Assembly (NCBI GenBank): GCA_049302575.1
Contig: JBAQMG010000003.1
Location: 1 to 23,727 of the forward strand
Source: JBAQMG01 sp049302575
GTDB taxonomy: Bacteria > Bacillota > Desulfitobacteriia > Desulfitobacteriales > Desulfitobacteriaceae
Reading direction: 5' to 3'
Length of the DNA: 23,727 bases
Below, piece by piece: positions 6,921-15,372 of the stretch (positions within the stretch are counted from its first letter, which is position 1; the number at the start of each line of letters is the position of its first letter). The notes beneath the pieces were generated by a model. It ran no database searches. It was not told the origin of the DNA and saw nothing but the letters and a program-made list of their open reading frames with translations. Made by a program: the position numbers and the translations under genes.

Positions 6921-7243
6921 TAAAAAAATATTCGGAACACTTTTAATCTTCGCTTATTGTGAGGGGAGCCAGCTCTCCCGACATGATAAATGAGGTTTTA
7001 ATATCCTGAGTGCTTTACTCCTGAAATTAGGATAACACAAAGTGTTCAATCCTGAAACAATATCCTACGAAGAATGATGAGGTTAAGAAGATTACTCGGC
7101 GAGAGATATTGGTGGGGAGAGGGAAGGCGAGGAGCCTGAGGTTCAGACAATCAATACTTTAGATTTTTCTGTCTTACGTAGAGACGTCGCGCCCAAGAGT
7201 GGGTTGTCGGAAGTGTCAATTAGTGTTTGGGTGGATAGAGAGG
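6921..7243. other. Gene-free spacer between the SOS-type promoter and the histidine kinase 3' end
   Basis: No gene with a start codon and ribosome binding site was found. A short GGGAG-N6-CTCCC hairpin lies near 6965. Two overlapping plus-strand frames without starts run through 7030-7269. One of them (7087-7269) has residue composition that could be a decayed protein tail. No clear terminator for the kinase operon was located. Confidence 0.4.
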
Positions 7244-9043
7244 TTAAAGTGAAGGAAGGCTCACCTTGACGGAAGTGCCTTTACCCAGCACGCTTTGTAA
7301 AGCAACCTGTCCATCATGTAACTCGACAAGGTGCTTAGCTATTGGAAGACCAAGCCCAGTACCATTACTGCGACGTGATTTGTCAGCTTTGTAAAAACGG
7401 TCCCAAATATATGGAAGTTCGGCTTCGGAAATCCCATAACCTTGGTCGCTGATCGTAATTTCAACTTTTTCGTTAACCTTAAGCTCAACTGTCACCACCG
7501 TGTTTTCTTGGGAATATTTCACAGCATTATCCAGAAAAATGACAAAGAGTTGCCTTAGTCGGTCATAGTCACCCAATATAGGTGGAATGTTCAAAACTTG
7601 CAGGTAATTTATTTGTATTCCTTTTTTATCAGCAAGGGTTTGCAGGCTCTTCACGGCATCTGCAAGAAGGCTGGGAATATGGACCATTTCTTTATGAAGC
7701 GTGATTTGTCCAGCTTGGAGACGTGAAAGTTTCAAAAGATCGCCTACAAGTCGTTCAAGACTCCTAGTTTCAGAAAGCATTCTCTCGTGGTAACGTTGAA
7801 CATCCTCTGGCTGATTGACAGTACCATCAACAATAGCTTCGAGTGAGCCTTTTATTACAGTGAGCGGTGTACGAAACTCATGGGAGACATTAGCGACAAA
7901 ATCTTTTCTGAACTGTTCAAGCCGTTCACTTTCACTAATATCCTGTACCAGTGCGACACTTCCAGTAACCTCACCTTGCTTGTCTACAATGGGCGATAAT
8001 GTAAACATCAGTTTTTTACCTAGCCAGTCCTTGAGTACTTGCGAGGTTTGTTTGTTTTCCATGATTTTTTTAAGATCGGGATTAACGCCTAGAGTTTCGA
8101 GATCTTTTTCTAATGCTTCATCCGTATAAGGAAGAGTTTTATTCAGAATTTCAGAAAGAGCTAAGTTCATGTTAAGTGGTTTGAGACTTAAGTCAAAGGC
8201 CACAATCCCTTCAGAGATACTTGAAATTATGTCGCTTATCTTACCTTTCTCTTGGAAAAGTTGGTCGATTGTGTAGCCAAGCTTTGAAGCAAGAAGGTCA
8301 AGCGATTGTCCTAGCTGGCCCAATTCGTCCAAACGCTTAATTCCCGTACGTGCTGAATAATTTCCACGGGTCATTTCAAGGGCAGAATGATTCATTGCTT
8401 TCAAAGGACGGGTGAAGAGCATCGAGTAAAAAATACCCAAGCCGATTGCTGGGAAGAGTGCAGCAAGCAGGCTTACGGCTAAGATACTGATTGCTCTGTT
8501 TAAGGTGTCTGTAATTCCAGTGACAGGAGCATGCAAAAGCACAGCACCGAGCACTTGTTTGTCTGAGTTCAGAATAGGAACGCCTACTGTCAGTGTAGCT
8601 TCATTATAAACACTACTGAAGTTTTCGCTGACCGATTCCTTTCCAGAAAGAACTTCCTGGATGACTTTTTCTGCTTCGTTCGGTAGTGGTTCGGAATTAT
8701 AGGAATGTCCTTGTTCTATACCCATACTCATACTCATGCCCATCCCCATCCCTGATAGAAGGGCAGGATTGCCTTTGTTGTCAGTAATCCATACTTTGGC
8801 TTCAGACATCGTATCAAGGAAACGTACAAATCCCCCATAGCCCTTCATGAAACCGTTACCTTGCGAGTTCTCAGACATAATTTCGGCTATGCTGTGTGCT
8901 CTAGTGAGCAAGGTGTTTTGGCGGCTTTCAAAGGTATACTGGCGGAACATCTGAATGAAGAAAATGCCGATAGCTAGCATTGAAACTAACACGATAAGCA
9001 CGAAACCAGCCATTAGTTTGAAGGCAATATGTTTCTTAAACAT
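7244..9043 (-). CDS. Membrane sensor histidine kinase (PhoR/WalK-like) with Met-rich external loop
   Basis: A 599-residue protein. TM1 is residues 9-32, an external sensor domain spans 33-182, and TM2 is 183-208. These are followed by HAMP (209-262), a PAS-like domain (270-370), HisKA with phospho-acceptor His388 in VSHEFRTPL, and HATPase_c. The latter has the N box FLDNAVKYS, the G1 box ISDQGYGIS, the F box WDRFYKADKS and the G2 box GTGLGLPIAK. It should autophosphorylate and pass phosphate to the regulator encoded immediately upstream. The external domain holds GMGMGMSMSMG (98-108) followed by His113, a Met-rich patch of the sort that binds Cu(I) or Ag(I) in copper-handling proteins. Metal sensing is inferred, not shown. 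Its ATG lies inside the regulator's end (8-base overlap), so the two are translationally coupled. Confidence 0.93.
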   Translation of the reverse strand: MFKKHIAFKLMAGFVLIVLVSMLAIGIFFIQMFRQYTFESRQNTLLTRAHSIAEIMSENSQGNGFMKGYGGFVRFLDTMSEAKVWITDNKGNPALLSGMGMGMSMSMGIEQGHSYNSEPLPNEAEKVIQEVLSGKESVSENFSSVYNEATLTVGVPILNSDKQVLGAVLLHAPVTGITDTLNRAISILAVSLLAALFPAIGLGIFYSMLFTRPLKAMNHSALEMTRGNYSARTGIKRLDELGQLGQSLDLLASKLGYTIDQLFQEKGKISDIISSISEGIVAFDLSLKPLNMNLALSEILNKTLPYTDEALEKDLETLGVNPDLKKIMENKQTSQVLKDWLGKKLMFTLSPIVDKQGEVTGSVALVQDISESERLEQFRKDFVANVSHEFRTPLTVIKGSLEAIVDGTVNQPEDVQRYHERMLSETRSLERLVGDLLKLSRLQAGQITLHKEMVHIPSLLADAVKSLQTLADKKGIQINYLQVLNIPPILGDYDRLRQLFVIFLDNAVKYSQENTVVTVELKVNEKVEITISDQGYGISEAELPYIWDRFYKADKSRRSNGTGLGLPIAKHLVELHDGQVALQSVLGKGTSVKVSLPSL

Positions 9044-9728
9044 GCTTCACCTCGAACTTATAACCTACTCCCCAGATGGTTTTTATGTCCCAACTAAAGG
9101 TTTCAGGGATATCTATTTTTGATCTGAGCCGTTTAATATGGGTATCCACTGTTCGAGCATCCCCAAAATAATTGTAGCCCCAAATACTGTTCAGAAGATT
9201 GTCGCGTGAAAAAACCTTTCCAGGGTTTGTAGCAAATAACCATAAAATTTCTATTTCTTTCTTAGTAAGATTAACAGGCCGTCCGTCAATCTTGACTTCG
9301 TAGTCTGAAATATTGATCTCAAGACCGGGATGACGAACAATATTTAGCTTATCTTCATCAGAAAGTTCAAGACGTCTTAAAACGGCGCGGATTCTTGCCA
9401 TAACTTCACCAGGACTAAAGGGTTTGACTACATAGTCATCGGCACCGATATCAAGTCCCATAATTCTGTCTGCATCTTCCCCTTTTGCAGTAATCATGAT
9501 AATTGGCACATTGGAGTTTTTGCGGATTTCACGGCAAATCTCAAAGCCATCCTTATTAGGCATCATGACGTCAAGCAAAAGAAGTAGTGGTGAGTATTCC
9601 AGAAACATTTTAAGGGCTTCATCGCCGTCATGTGCAATTAATGGTGTGAACCCCTCTTTGGAAACATAACTTTTTAGTATATCAAGGATTCCATCATTAT
9701 CATCCGCAATCAGTATGTAATTGTTCAC
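9036..9728 (-). CDS. OmpR/PhoB-family response regulator
   Basis: A 230-residue protein with an N-terminal receiver: acidic pocket D9/D10, phospho-acceptor Asp53 in LLLLDVMMPNKDG, conserved Thr in IIMITA, Lys in VVKPFSPGE. The C-terminal domain is a winged-helix DNA-binding domain with LTKKEIEILWLFATNPGKVFSRDNLL and RTVDTHIKRLRSKI. It should bind DNA as a dimer when phosphorylated by the overlapping kinase. The GTG start at 9728 is supported by GGAGG at 9736-9740, 7 bases upstream. Targets are not evident in the window, and no repeated operator was seen at its own promoter. Confidence 0.94.
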   Translation of the reverse strand: MNNYILIADDNDGILDILKSYVSKEGFTPLIAHDGDEALKMFLEYSPLLLLLDVMMPNKDGFEICREIRKNSNVPIIMITAKGEDADRIMGLDIGADDYVVKPFSPGEVMARIRAVLRRLELSDEDKLNIVRHPGLEINISDYEVKIDGRPVNLTKKEIEILWLFATNPGKVFSRDNLLNSIWGYNYFGDARTVDTHIKRLRSKIDIPETFSWDIKTIWGVGYKFEVKHV

Positions 9729-9763
9729 GCTAATTCCTCCAAGACATTCATATATCTTATTTG

Positions 9764-9772
9764 ATTATATCA
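9764..9772 (-). promoter_or_regulatory. Extended -10 promoter of the two-component operon
   Basis: On the minus strand TGATATAAT is a perfect extended -10 (TGnTATAAT), 36 bases before the GTG start. There is no good -35, as is typical of extended -10 promoters. Confidence 0.55.
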
Positions 9773-9850
9773 GTCCACAGGAATAAAATTGTTACATAAT
9801 TATGAATCTTTAATAATTTCACCTCAAAAATAAGCAGGGCAAGTGGCAAC

Positions 9851-10666
9851 TTATTTTCTAACAACTTTCGTTACTAATATATCAATAGCTATAACGTTAA
9901 AACTGGTATGATTTTCTATAACTTCTTTAACTTTGGTCTGGATATCTCGAGAGAGAACGTAGAGTGGTTGACCATAGTTAGCTGAGTATTCAATAGAAAT
10001 TATAGTATTCCCATGTTCAGAGACAACCCGTACTTTCTCGGCATATCTTACACTTGGAAAAGTAGCCAAGACCCATTTTATAAGGTCATTGAGCACTTTG
10101 TCCGCAATCGTTATGTTTCCCAGATAAGAAAATGTCGGGCGGATCACAGATTGTTCGAATACTTTCTGTTTCGCTGGATCCTGGCGGTGTAAGATAACTT
10201 GAAGCGCTTCGATAAGGGAATTAGGGAAGTTGGATTTCACTTCTAATGTAGGAGCAGGAATAACATGTTTCCCAAAATGGTTGCGGTAATATTTCGCTGT
10301 ACTTATTTCTTCGGGGGAAGCGACCTCCTCAATATAGGTAATTTTATCCGGTTTAGGCAAGGCGAGGCGTTCTGTAATTTTTTCCACCATGGCTACAGAA
10401 GTGCCCAAGATCAGAATTTTCTGGGGCAGTAGGGCTCTTAAGGTTTCTTGCGCCTGTTTCCGGTGTTCCAGATCTGTAAATAGAGCTGTTTTAATTGCGC
10501 CCACCTTGGTAGGTTGATTTTTAGACGAAATACCGTCAATTATTCGGCCTCCTTGGATTAAAAGCCCGTCATCTATAACTAAGTCTGAATTGGTTTCATA
10601 GGCAATGGCAATGGCTCGATGGCTTTTTCCAGAACCACTTGAGCCAACGAGAGCTATAATTTTCAA
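9851..10666 (-). CDS. P-loop NTPase fused to an Asp23/Gls24 domain
   Basis: A 271-residue protein with two parts. The N-terminal domain starts LKIIALVGSSGSGKSHRA, giving Walker A at residues 8-15 (GSSGSGKS), and continues with a hydrophobic ILILGTSVAMVEKI strand. A Walker B is not obvious. The C-terminal part, from about residue 190 (SYLGNITIADKVLNDLIKWV...YAEKVRVVSEHGN) to the end (VKEVIENHTSFNVIAIDILVTKV), is an Asp23/Gls24 domain. Such domains occur in envelope-stress proteins such as AmaP partners and Asp23. The TTG at 10666 is chosen because AGGGAGGA ends 6 bases upstream; the longer ATG frame from 10711 has no ribosome binding site. The two domains are normally separate proteins. A nucleotide-controlled scaffold at the envelope is a guess. 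It is a single gene, divergent from the carboxypeptidase gene. Confidence 0.8.
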   Translation of the reverse strand: MKIIALVGSSGSGKSHRAIAIAYETNSDLVIDDGLLIQGGRIIDGISSKNQPTKVGAIKTALFTDLEHRKQAQETLRALLPQKILILGTSVAMVEKITERLALPKPDKITYIEEVASPEEISTAKYYRNHFGKHVIPAPTLEVKSNFPNSLIEALQVILHRQDPAKQKVFEQSVIRPTFSYLGNITIADKVLNDLIKWVLATFPSVRYAEKVRVVSEHGNTIISIEYSANYGQPLYVLSRDIQTKVKEVIENHTSFNVIAIDILVTKVVRK

Positions 10667-10706
10667 ACTGCTTCCTCCCTGAACTTTCTCATACAAACGC
10701 ACTATA

Positions 10707-10715
10707 ATCATACCA
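10707..10715 (-). promoter_or_regulatory. Extended -10 of the P-loop/Asp23 gene
   Basis: TGGTATGAT on the minus strand matches TGnTATaAT at all but one position, 41 bases before the TTG start. It faces away from the promoter at 10763-10791, so the two genes are divergent. Confidence 0.4.
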
Positions 10716-10762
10716 TAAAATAATAATTTCAGTTATTGCGTAATTCTTAAAGATCTAAAGCA

Positions 10763-10791
10763 TTGTCGAATTAACTAATTTCTAATATAAT
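10763..10791 (+). promoter_or_regulatory. Sigma-A promoter of the D,D-carboxypeptidase gene
   Basis: TTGTCG (10763-10768), 17-base spacer, then a perfect TATAAT (10786-10791), 32 bases before the ATG. Confidence 0.65.
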
Positions 10792-10822
10792 AAAGACCGA
10801 ATCATAATCTTTGGGGAGGTTA

Positions 10823-12034
10823 ATGCAGTCTATGTCTTCAAAATTAAAGTTAATTTTACCTATTGTTTTTTTGTTGTTTATTATCGTGGGTATCGTGGGT
10901 ATTGTAAGGATCTACCGTCCTTATCCGATCGTTGAAGTAAAATTGATAGCTCAGAATGTTGTTTTACCAGGTAAGCTTTCAGTTACCTTTGCTGACCAAG
11001 GTGAATCCGCCGTTGGGACTGAAAATTTTGGCGTCATTGCTGCCTCTGATGACCAAACTGCAGTCCCGATTGCTAGCTTAACGAAGATGATGACGGCCTA
11101 TATAGTTTTAAAAACACACCCTTTGAAGCCTGGTGAAGACGGACCGACTTTGGTAATAAATGCACAAGACGAAGCTGACTACCAAAATAATTCCCAAAAA
11201 GGCGGTTCGGTCTTCAAGGTTGCACTAGGGGAGAGCCTAACGGAGAGGCAACTTTTGGAAGGTTTGTTATTACCGTCTGGGAACAACATTGCAAACACGT
11301 TAGGTCGTTGGGTATCTGGAACGGATGCTGACTTTGTGCTGAAAATGAATGAAGTAGCCCAATCCCTTGGTATGACCGAGACGAATTATGCGGATGCCTG
11401 TGGTGTAAATCCTGCAACAGTGAGCAATGCAGTGGATCAAATCAAAATTGCTCAAGCAGCGATGAAAGACCCAGTTTTTCGAGACATAGTCGCGATGCCA
11501 CAAACTACGCTTCCTTTAGCTGGTACGGTATATAATGTAAACTGGATGCTTGGAAAACATGGAGTTGTGGGAATCAAAACCGGTTCTACTTCACAAGCTG
11601 GGGGGTGTTTTGTGTCGGCGACGCCGTTGGTTGTTGGTAAAGAAAAGCATTATATTATTGCAGCGGTGTTAGGTCAAAAGACCGTCCAATCCCTGCAAAG
11701 CGCCTTGGATGCTAACGTACAGATTTTAGACCAGGTCAGGGATCAATTTAAATTATATCCGATAACTCAGCCAACATCGGGTTTTGGCCAAATTTCAAGC
11801 GCATGGCACACCACAAGTGAGTTAAGAATGACCCAACCCGTACAAATTTTTGGATATCCCGGTATGAAGGTGTCGTTTACTATTAAGGATCTTAAGACAC
11901 AGCTACCAATTTTAGCAGGTGAGAATGTAGCAACGTTAAGTATCAATTCTGATCAAGAGGTTCAGGCTGTTCCACTTCAAAGTGCACAGCAAATTGAACC
12001 ACCAGCACTCTTGTGGCGACTTTTAAGATTTTAA
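10823..12034 (+). CDS. D-alanyl-D-alanine carboxypeptidase, DacF/PBP5-like (peptidase S11)
   Basis: A 403-residue protein that removes the terminal D-Ala from peptidoglycan stem peptides outside the membrane, limiting cross-linking. Residues 8-30 are an uncleaved-looking hydrophobic anchor. The active-site serine motif is SLTK (Ser85, Lys88). The second motif is SGN at 152-154, and the third is KTG at 252-254. All three are intact. The C-terminal portion (about 310-400) is the usual beta-rich DacA C-terminal-like extension. GGGGAGG at 10813-10819 is only 3 bases from ATG 10823 and 12 from ATG 10832, so the start is uncertain by three codons. The TTG at 10811 overlaps the ribosome binding site and is rejected. 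It is monocistronic. Sporulation (DacF) versus vegetative (DacA) use cannot be decided from sequence. Confidence 0.92.
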   Translation: MQSMSSKLKLILPIVFLLFIIVGIVGIVRIYRPYPIVEVKLIAQNVVLPGKLSVTFADQGESAVGTENFGVIAASDDQTAVPIASLTKMMTAYIVLKTHPLKPGEDGPTLVINAQDEADYQNNSQKGGSVFKVALGESLTERQLLEGLLLPSGNNIANTLGRWVSGTDADFVLKMNEVAQSLGMTETNYADACGVNPATVSNAVDQIKIAQAAMKDPVFRDIVAMPQTTLPLAGTVYNVNWMLGKHGVVGIKTGSTSQAGGCFVSATPLVVGKEKHYIIAAVLGQKTVQSLQSALDANVQILDQVRDQFKLYPITQPTSGFGQISSAWHTTSELRMTQPVQIFGYPGMKVSFTIKDLKTQLPILAGENVATLSINSDQEVQAVPLQSAQQIEPPALLWRLLRF

Positions 12035-12265
12035 AAAGGACAAACTTCTCTCCCTTGGACATGATTTTTTGGAATGGATTGGCTGAGTAGGGTCATGGAA
12101 CCTCTCTTTTCTTTATTAAAGATGTGTAGTATCTTCTTCGGAATAAATGCATCAATGAAGCTATTTGTAAAAGGCTTACGGTAGCTCTTTTGGATTACCC
12201 CTAATAGTACATGGGTAAGTGGGGAATTAAATAGGAACTAAAAAAGTCAACACAAAAAAGTGCAC

Positions 12266-13462
12266 TTATTGAGCAACTATACGACGGGCACCAACATAGC
12301 GAGAGCCCCAGTAGCCATCATTCAAATCATCATAGCCAACTCCACCGCTGGCCGAGTTAATCATGACCCCATTCCCAACATAAATACCCACATGAGTAGC
12401 ACCAAGTCCGTAGGTATGAAAGAATACTAAATCCCCAGGTTGTAAATTATCAATTGAGACAGCTGTGCCATCCTGAAATTGATCTTGTGAAATGCGATCT
12501 ATTCTAATACCCGCGTGATTAAATACATATTGAGTAAAACCAGAGCAATCGAATCCTGGGCTCGGACTTGTGCCACCCCAAACATAAGGGGTACCGATGA
12601 ATTGAGCAGCATAGTTTAGAATTGATTGAACACCACCTTCAACTTTAACTTGAGAGGTTGTTCCACTTCTAAAAGGATCAATTACCATATTAGGTGAACT
12701 AGGACTAATTCTCTCTAATTCAGCTGATCTGGCATCGATTGCCTCTTGTTCGATGAGTTGTTGTACTCGATTAATTTGATTTCTATTTGCTAAAGACGTT
12801 TGTAAGGTTATTTTTTCTTGGCTGGCTAATTGGTTTAAAATTAGGTTTTGCTTATCTGAGACCAGTTGCAGATTCTGTTGTGTTTGTTGATTTTCCTTGA
12901 TACTATTTTGAAGTTCATCCCTCTTCTTTGTAATCAATAATTGTTGAGTATTAATATCCGCATTTAATAAAGTGAGATCACTTTGTAATTTTGAATAGGC
13001 ATTTAGAATTAAACTAACATCTTCGAGTCGGTTCATTAGATCAGATAAGCTACATGCTTGAAGTATAACCTGTAAATAACTAAGGGTGCCAACTTCATAA
13101 TTATTTCGCAAGAATGAACTTAAAGCTTCAATATTTTTTTGACGTTCTTCATTGGACTTCTGTTTCTTCAGTTCTATTACTTTAAGATTTTCCACTTGCT
13201 GGCCAATAGCCGTTTGATACCTTGTTGCGCTATCCTTTAAGGCATTGATTGAATTTTGTAAGTTTAATGCTTGGCTTGAAGCAGTTGATGTTTCTAGTTC
13301 TTGAGATTTTAGCTGAATATCTAGTTGTTTAGCTTTTTGCTGATATTGATCGAGTTGATCTTGTAAGGTATCTGCCCTAACTGAGGGTGACATACTTGTC
13401 AATAGGAGTGTCAAACAGATAGTTATAGTGATGTATCTAGTTGATTTTTTCATTAGCTTCAT
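12266..13462 (-). CDS. Secreted NlpC/P60 D,L-endopeptidase with long coiled coil (CwlO/PcsB-like)
   Basis: A 398-residue protein. A signal peptide (KKSTRYITITICLTLLLTSMSPSVRA) ends near residue 30. Residues 32-235 form a long Gln/Leu-rich coiled coil of the CwlO/PcsB N-terminal type, followed by a linker and the NlpC/P60 peptidase domain (about 275-398). Catalytic Cys306 lies in FDCSGF and His357 in ATHVGIYVG. The third polar position is Asn369 (MINSAS), where many relatives have His. It should cut the D-Glu to m-DAP bond in peptidoglycan stems. In homologues the coiled coil regulates this activity through FtsEX. AAAGGAG precedes ATG 13462 by about 13 bases, longer than usual. Residue 150 has a lone Cys in the coiled coil. 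Confidence 0.92.
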   Translation of the reverse strand: MKLMKKSTRYITITICLTLLLTSMSPSVRADTLQDQLDQYQQKAKQLDIQLKSQELETSTASSQALNLQNSINALKDSATRYQTAIGQQVENLKVIELKKQKSNEERQKNIEALSSFLRNNYEVGTLSYLQVILQACSLSDLMNRLEDVSLILNAYSKLQSDLTLLNADINTQQLLITKKRDELQNSIKENQQTQQNLQLVSDKQNLILNQLASQEKITLQTSLANRNQINRVQQLIEQEAIDARSAELERISPSSPNMVIDPFRSGTTSQVKVEGGVQSILNYAAQFIGTPYVWGGTSPSPGFDCSGFTQYVFNHAGIRIDRISQDQFQDGTAVSIDNLQPGDLVFFHTYGLGATHVGIYVGNGVMINSASGGVGYDDLNDGYWGSRYVGARRIVAQ

Positions 13463-13723
13463 CGACTAATAATTGCTCCTTTCAAAATGGATTATTTTTA
13501 AATTGTGAGTTAAGCACGGAGGAAACAATTAGTTAAAAATATAACAAAGTATTTTAGGTTGGCAGATGTTAGGTTCTTTTATTGAGTACCGATACATAAT
13601 TATTCTCGGTAAAGGAAGACTTTCCTCTTTTTTTGCTAAATTTTTTAATAAATTTGTATTTAAAGTGTGAATAAGAGACTATATGATGATTAGTATTAGG
13701 TCCTAGGAGCATGTTCGAATTCG
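13463..13723. other. Gene-free AT-rich spacer
   Basis: No coding signal. A small AGGAA-GACT-TTCCT hairpin followed by C and seven Ts (13613-13634) would be a terminator for plus-strand transcription, yet no plus-strand gene lies upstream. The remainder is presumably the promoter region of the NlpC/P60 gene, but no clear hexamers were picked. Confidence 0.4.
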
Positions 13724-13747
13724 TAAAAAAAAGAGCCCGAAGGCTCT
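13724..13747 (-). terminator. Rho-independent terminator of the nickel transporter operon
   Basis: On the minus strand AGAGCC-TTCG-GGCTCT, a six-base stem with a UUCG tetraloop, is followed directly by a run of Ts. It lies about 27 bases beyond the cbiO stop codon. Confidence 0.85.
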
Positions 13748-13773
13748 GATACCAGTGAATTGGTATAGCGTAT

Positions 13774-14532
13774 CTAGGTCTTATTCATTCCACAGACAGG
13801 ACAATTTTGAAGCGCTAGCGGTAACTCAAGACCGCATTCATCCAAGAGTTTAGCATTCGTGAGAATTTCCGAGGTAAGCCCATCGGCTGCGATTTTACCA
13901 TGTTTGATCACAATGGTCCTTTCGCAAAGGTCGAAGACCATATCCAAATCGTGGCTTGTAATAATTTTTGTATGTTCAAAGCTATTAAGCAGTTTCATAA
14001 CTCTCCGTCTGGATTTTGGGTCGAGAGCGGCGGTTGGTTCATCCATGATCAGAATATCCGGCTGCATGGAAAGCACAGAGGCAATAGCAGCAGCCCGTTT
14101 TTCGCCCCCTGATAGTTTGAAAGGTGCCCGATCTTTCAAATGAAGTATTCCAACCATCTCCAACGCTTGGATAACCCGAATTTCAACTTCCTTTTCGTCA
14201 AGCTGATAATTCCGGGGGCCAAAGGCCACATCATCGTAGACCGTTGTCATAAATAACTGATCGTCCGGGTTCTGAAAAACCATCCCGAGTCTTTGACGAA
14301 TCATGGGCAGAGTCTTTTTTGTAACATGAATGTCTCCCACACAAACTTCTCCTTGGTTGGGGAAAAGAACACCCATGAGCAACATCAGCAAAGTAGATTT
14401 TCCGGCGCCGTTAGCTCCAATAATCCCCACAGACTCTCCGTGGATGATTTGGAAGGACATACCATTGGCTGCTTGATGTCCATCAGGATAACTATAATGC
14501 AAGTCCTTAACCTCAAGTTTATGATGACTCAT
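13774..14532 (-). CDS. cbiO: ECF nickel/cobalt transporter ATPase CbiO/NikO
   Basis: A 252-residue ABC ATPase: Walker A GANGAGKST near residues 39-47, Q-loop VFQNPDDQLF, signature LSGGEKRAAAIA, Walker B ILIMDEPTAALDP, and switch His in ITSHDLDMV. It powers uptake together with CbiQ and the NikMN subunit. It overlaps cbiQ by four bases (ATGA at 14529-14532), so the pair is translationally coupled. The extreme C-terminus has NCPVCGMN, a CxxC pair outside the conserved domain that could bind metal or be oxidation sensitive. Such tails occur on some CbiO proteins, and the role here is unknown. Nickel rather than cobalt is preferred because of the divergent CooT gene. Confidence 0.93.
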   Translation of the reverse strand: MSHHKLEVKDLHYSYPDGHQAANGMSFQIIHGESVGIIGANGAGKSTLLMLLMGVLFPNQGEVCVGDIHVTKKTLPMIRQRLGMVFQNPDDQLFMTTVYDDVAFGPRNYQLDEKEVEIRVIQALEMVGILHLKDRAPFKLSGGEKRAAAIASVLSMQPDILIMDEPTAALDPKSRRRVMKLLNSFEHTKIITSHDLDMVFDLCERTIVIKHGKIAADGLTSEILTNAKLLDECGLELPLALQNCPVCGMNKT

Positions 14533-15338
14533 CTTACCACTCCCGTTATTAATGAACCTATTAACATAGGAATATTGTAAATTCTCGTGACTGCAAAAAA
14601 TAAAACCCAGCCTGTTAAATATGCCATATCCCAGACATTAACTTTTCCACAGCCTGCTGTGTTGTACTCGCCTGAAAAACCTCTTAAACACATAGCTTCA
14701 TAAATTCGCTGTGCTCTGTCAAATGTTCGCAGTATAAGCTGTCCAGCTAATGATCCCCAAACGTTCCTGTGAATACCCTTTTGCTTCGGAGCCCGCAGTG
14801 AATAAGCCCTTAGGATCAGAGCAACCTCCTCCATTAGTACAGCGATATAACGATAGGTCAAAAGAAGCTGGAGCACAAACAAACGAGGTATTTTCAACAT
14901 CCGCAAAGCCCCTGCCAGACGCTCCATCCCTGTTGTGCTAATTAAAAGCAGGGCAGCAGTTACAGTGAGTCCGCACTTGATGAAAATAGATAAAAAGGTG
15001 ATCCACCCCCTGGAAATGGCTATCCCGCCCAACCAAAAGACCTGCTGATCGAACAGTGGGTTTAGAATACCTATCCCAATAATTAAGGGTTCAACGAGTA
15101 ATACCCTTTTAAGTATTGGTTTTACTGGAAGTTCTGCCAGTGCAAACACCATCACAGGATAAAGAAGCAGCGGCAGCAAACTACCAATCTCATATCTTCC
15201 AAAGGAGACAACCACAATTAAGTAAATAACTGTGGTCAGCAGCTTTACCAGAGGATGTAGTTTATGAATGGCAGTTTCTTTCCTAGCCAAGTCATCCAGA
15301 AGTCGCATATCATACAAGGAATTCATGATGTTCGCCAT
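14529..15338 (-). CDS. cbiQ: ECF nickel/cobalt transporter transmembrane subunit CbiQ/NikQ
   Basis: A 269-residue T-component. It has about five hydrophobic helices and the two coupling-helix motifs seen in CbiQ/BioN-like proteins: around ALRMLKIPRLF (A-x-x-x-L-x-x-P) and ERAYSLRAPKQKG/ RAQRIYEAMCLRGF. The latter contacts the ATPase. A clear Shine-Dalgarno was not found before ATG 15338; GGATTG is the best match. Translation may depend on coupling with nikMN, whose stop codon is 34 bases upstream. Length is normal for the family. Confidence 0.9.
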   Translation of the reverse strand: MANIMNSLYDMRLLDDLARKETAIHKLHPLVKLLTTVIYLIVVVSFGRYEIGSLLPLLLYPVMVFALAELPVKPILKRVLLVEPLIIGIGILNPLFDQQVFWLGGIAISRGWITFLSIFIKCGLTVTAALLLISTTGMERLAGALRMLKIPRLFVLQLLLTYRYIAVLMEEVALILRAYSLRAPKQKGIHRNVWGSLAGQLILRTFDRAQRIYEAMCLRGFSGEYNTAGCGKVNVWDMAYLTGWVLFFAVTRIYNIPMLIGSLITGVVR

Positions 15339-15372
15339 ATTAACAATCCAATCTTAAGCCAATTTAAAGAGC

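Noticed and set aside
11214..11503. Minus-strand frames inside the carboxypeptidase gene
   Set aside because: Shadows of a gene with three intact active-site motifs.
13613..13634. Plus-strand terminator AGGAA-GACT-TTCCT plus T run
   Set aside because: There is no plus-strand gene upstream; the stem is only five bases and may be chance in an AT-rich spacer.
14750..14941. Plus-strand frame inside cbiQ
   Set aside because: Shadow of cbiQ, with no ribosome binding site.
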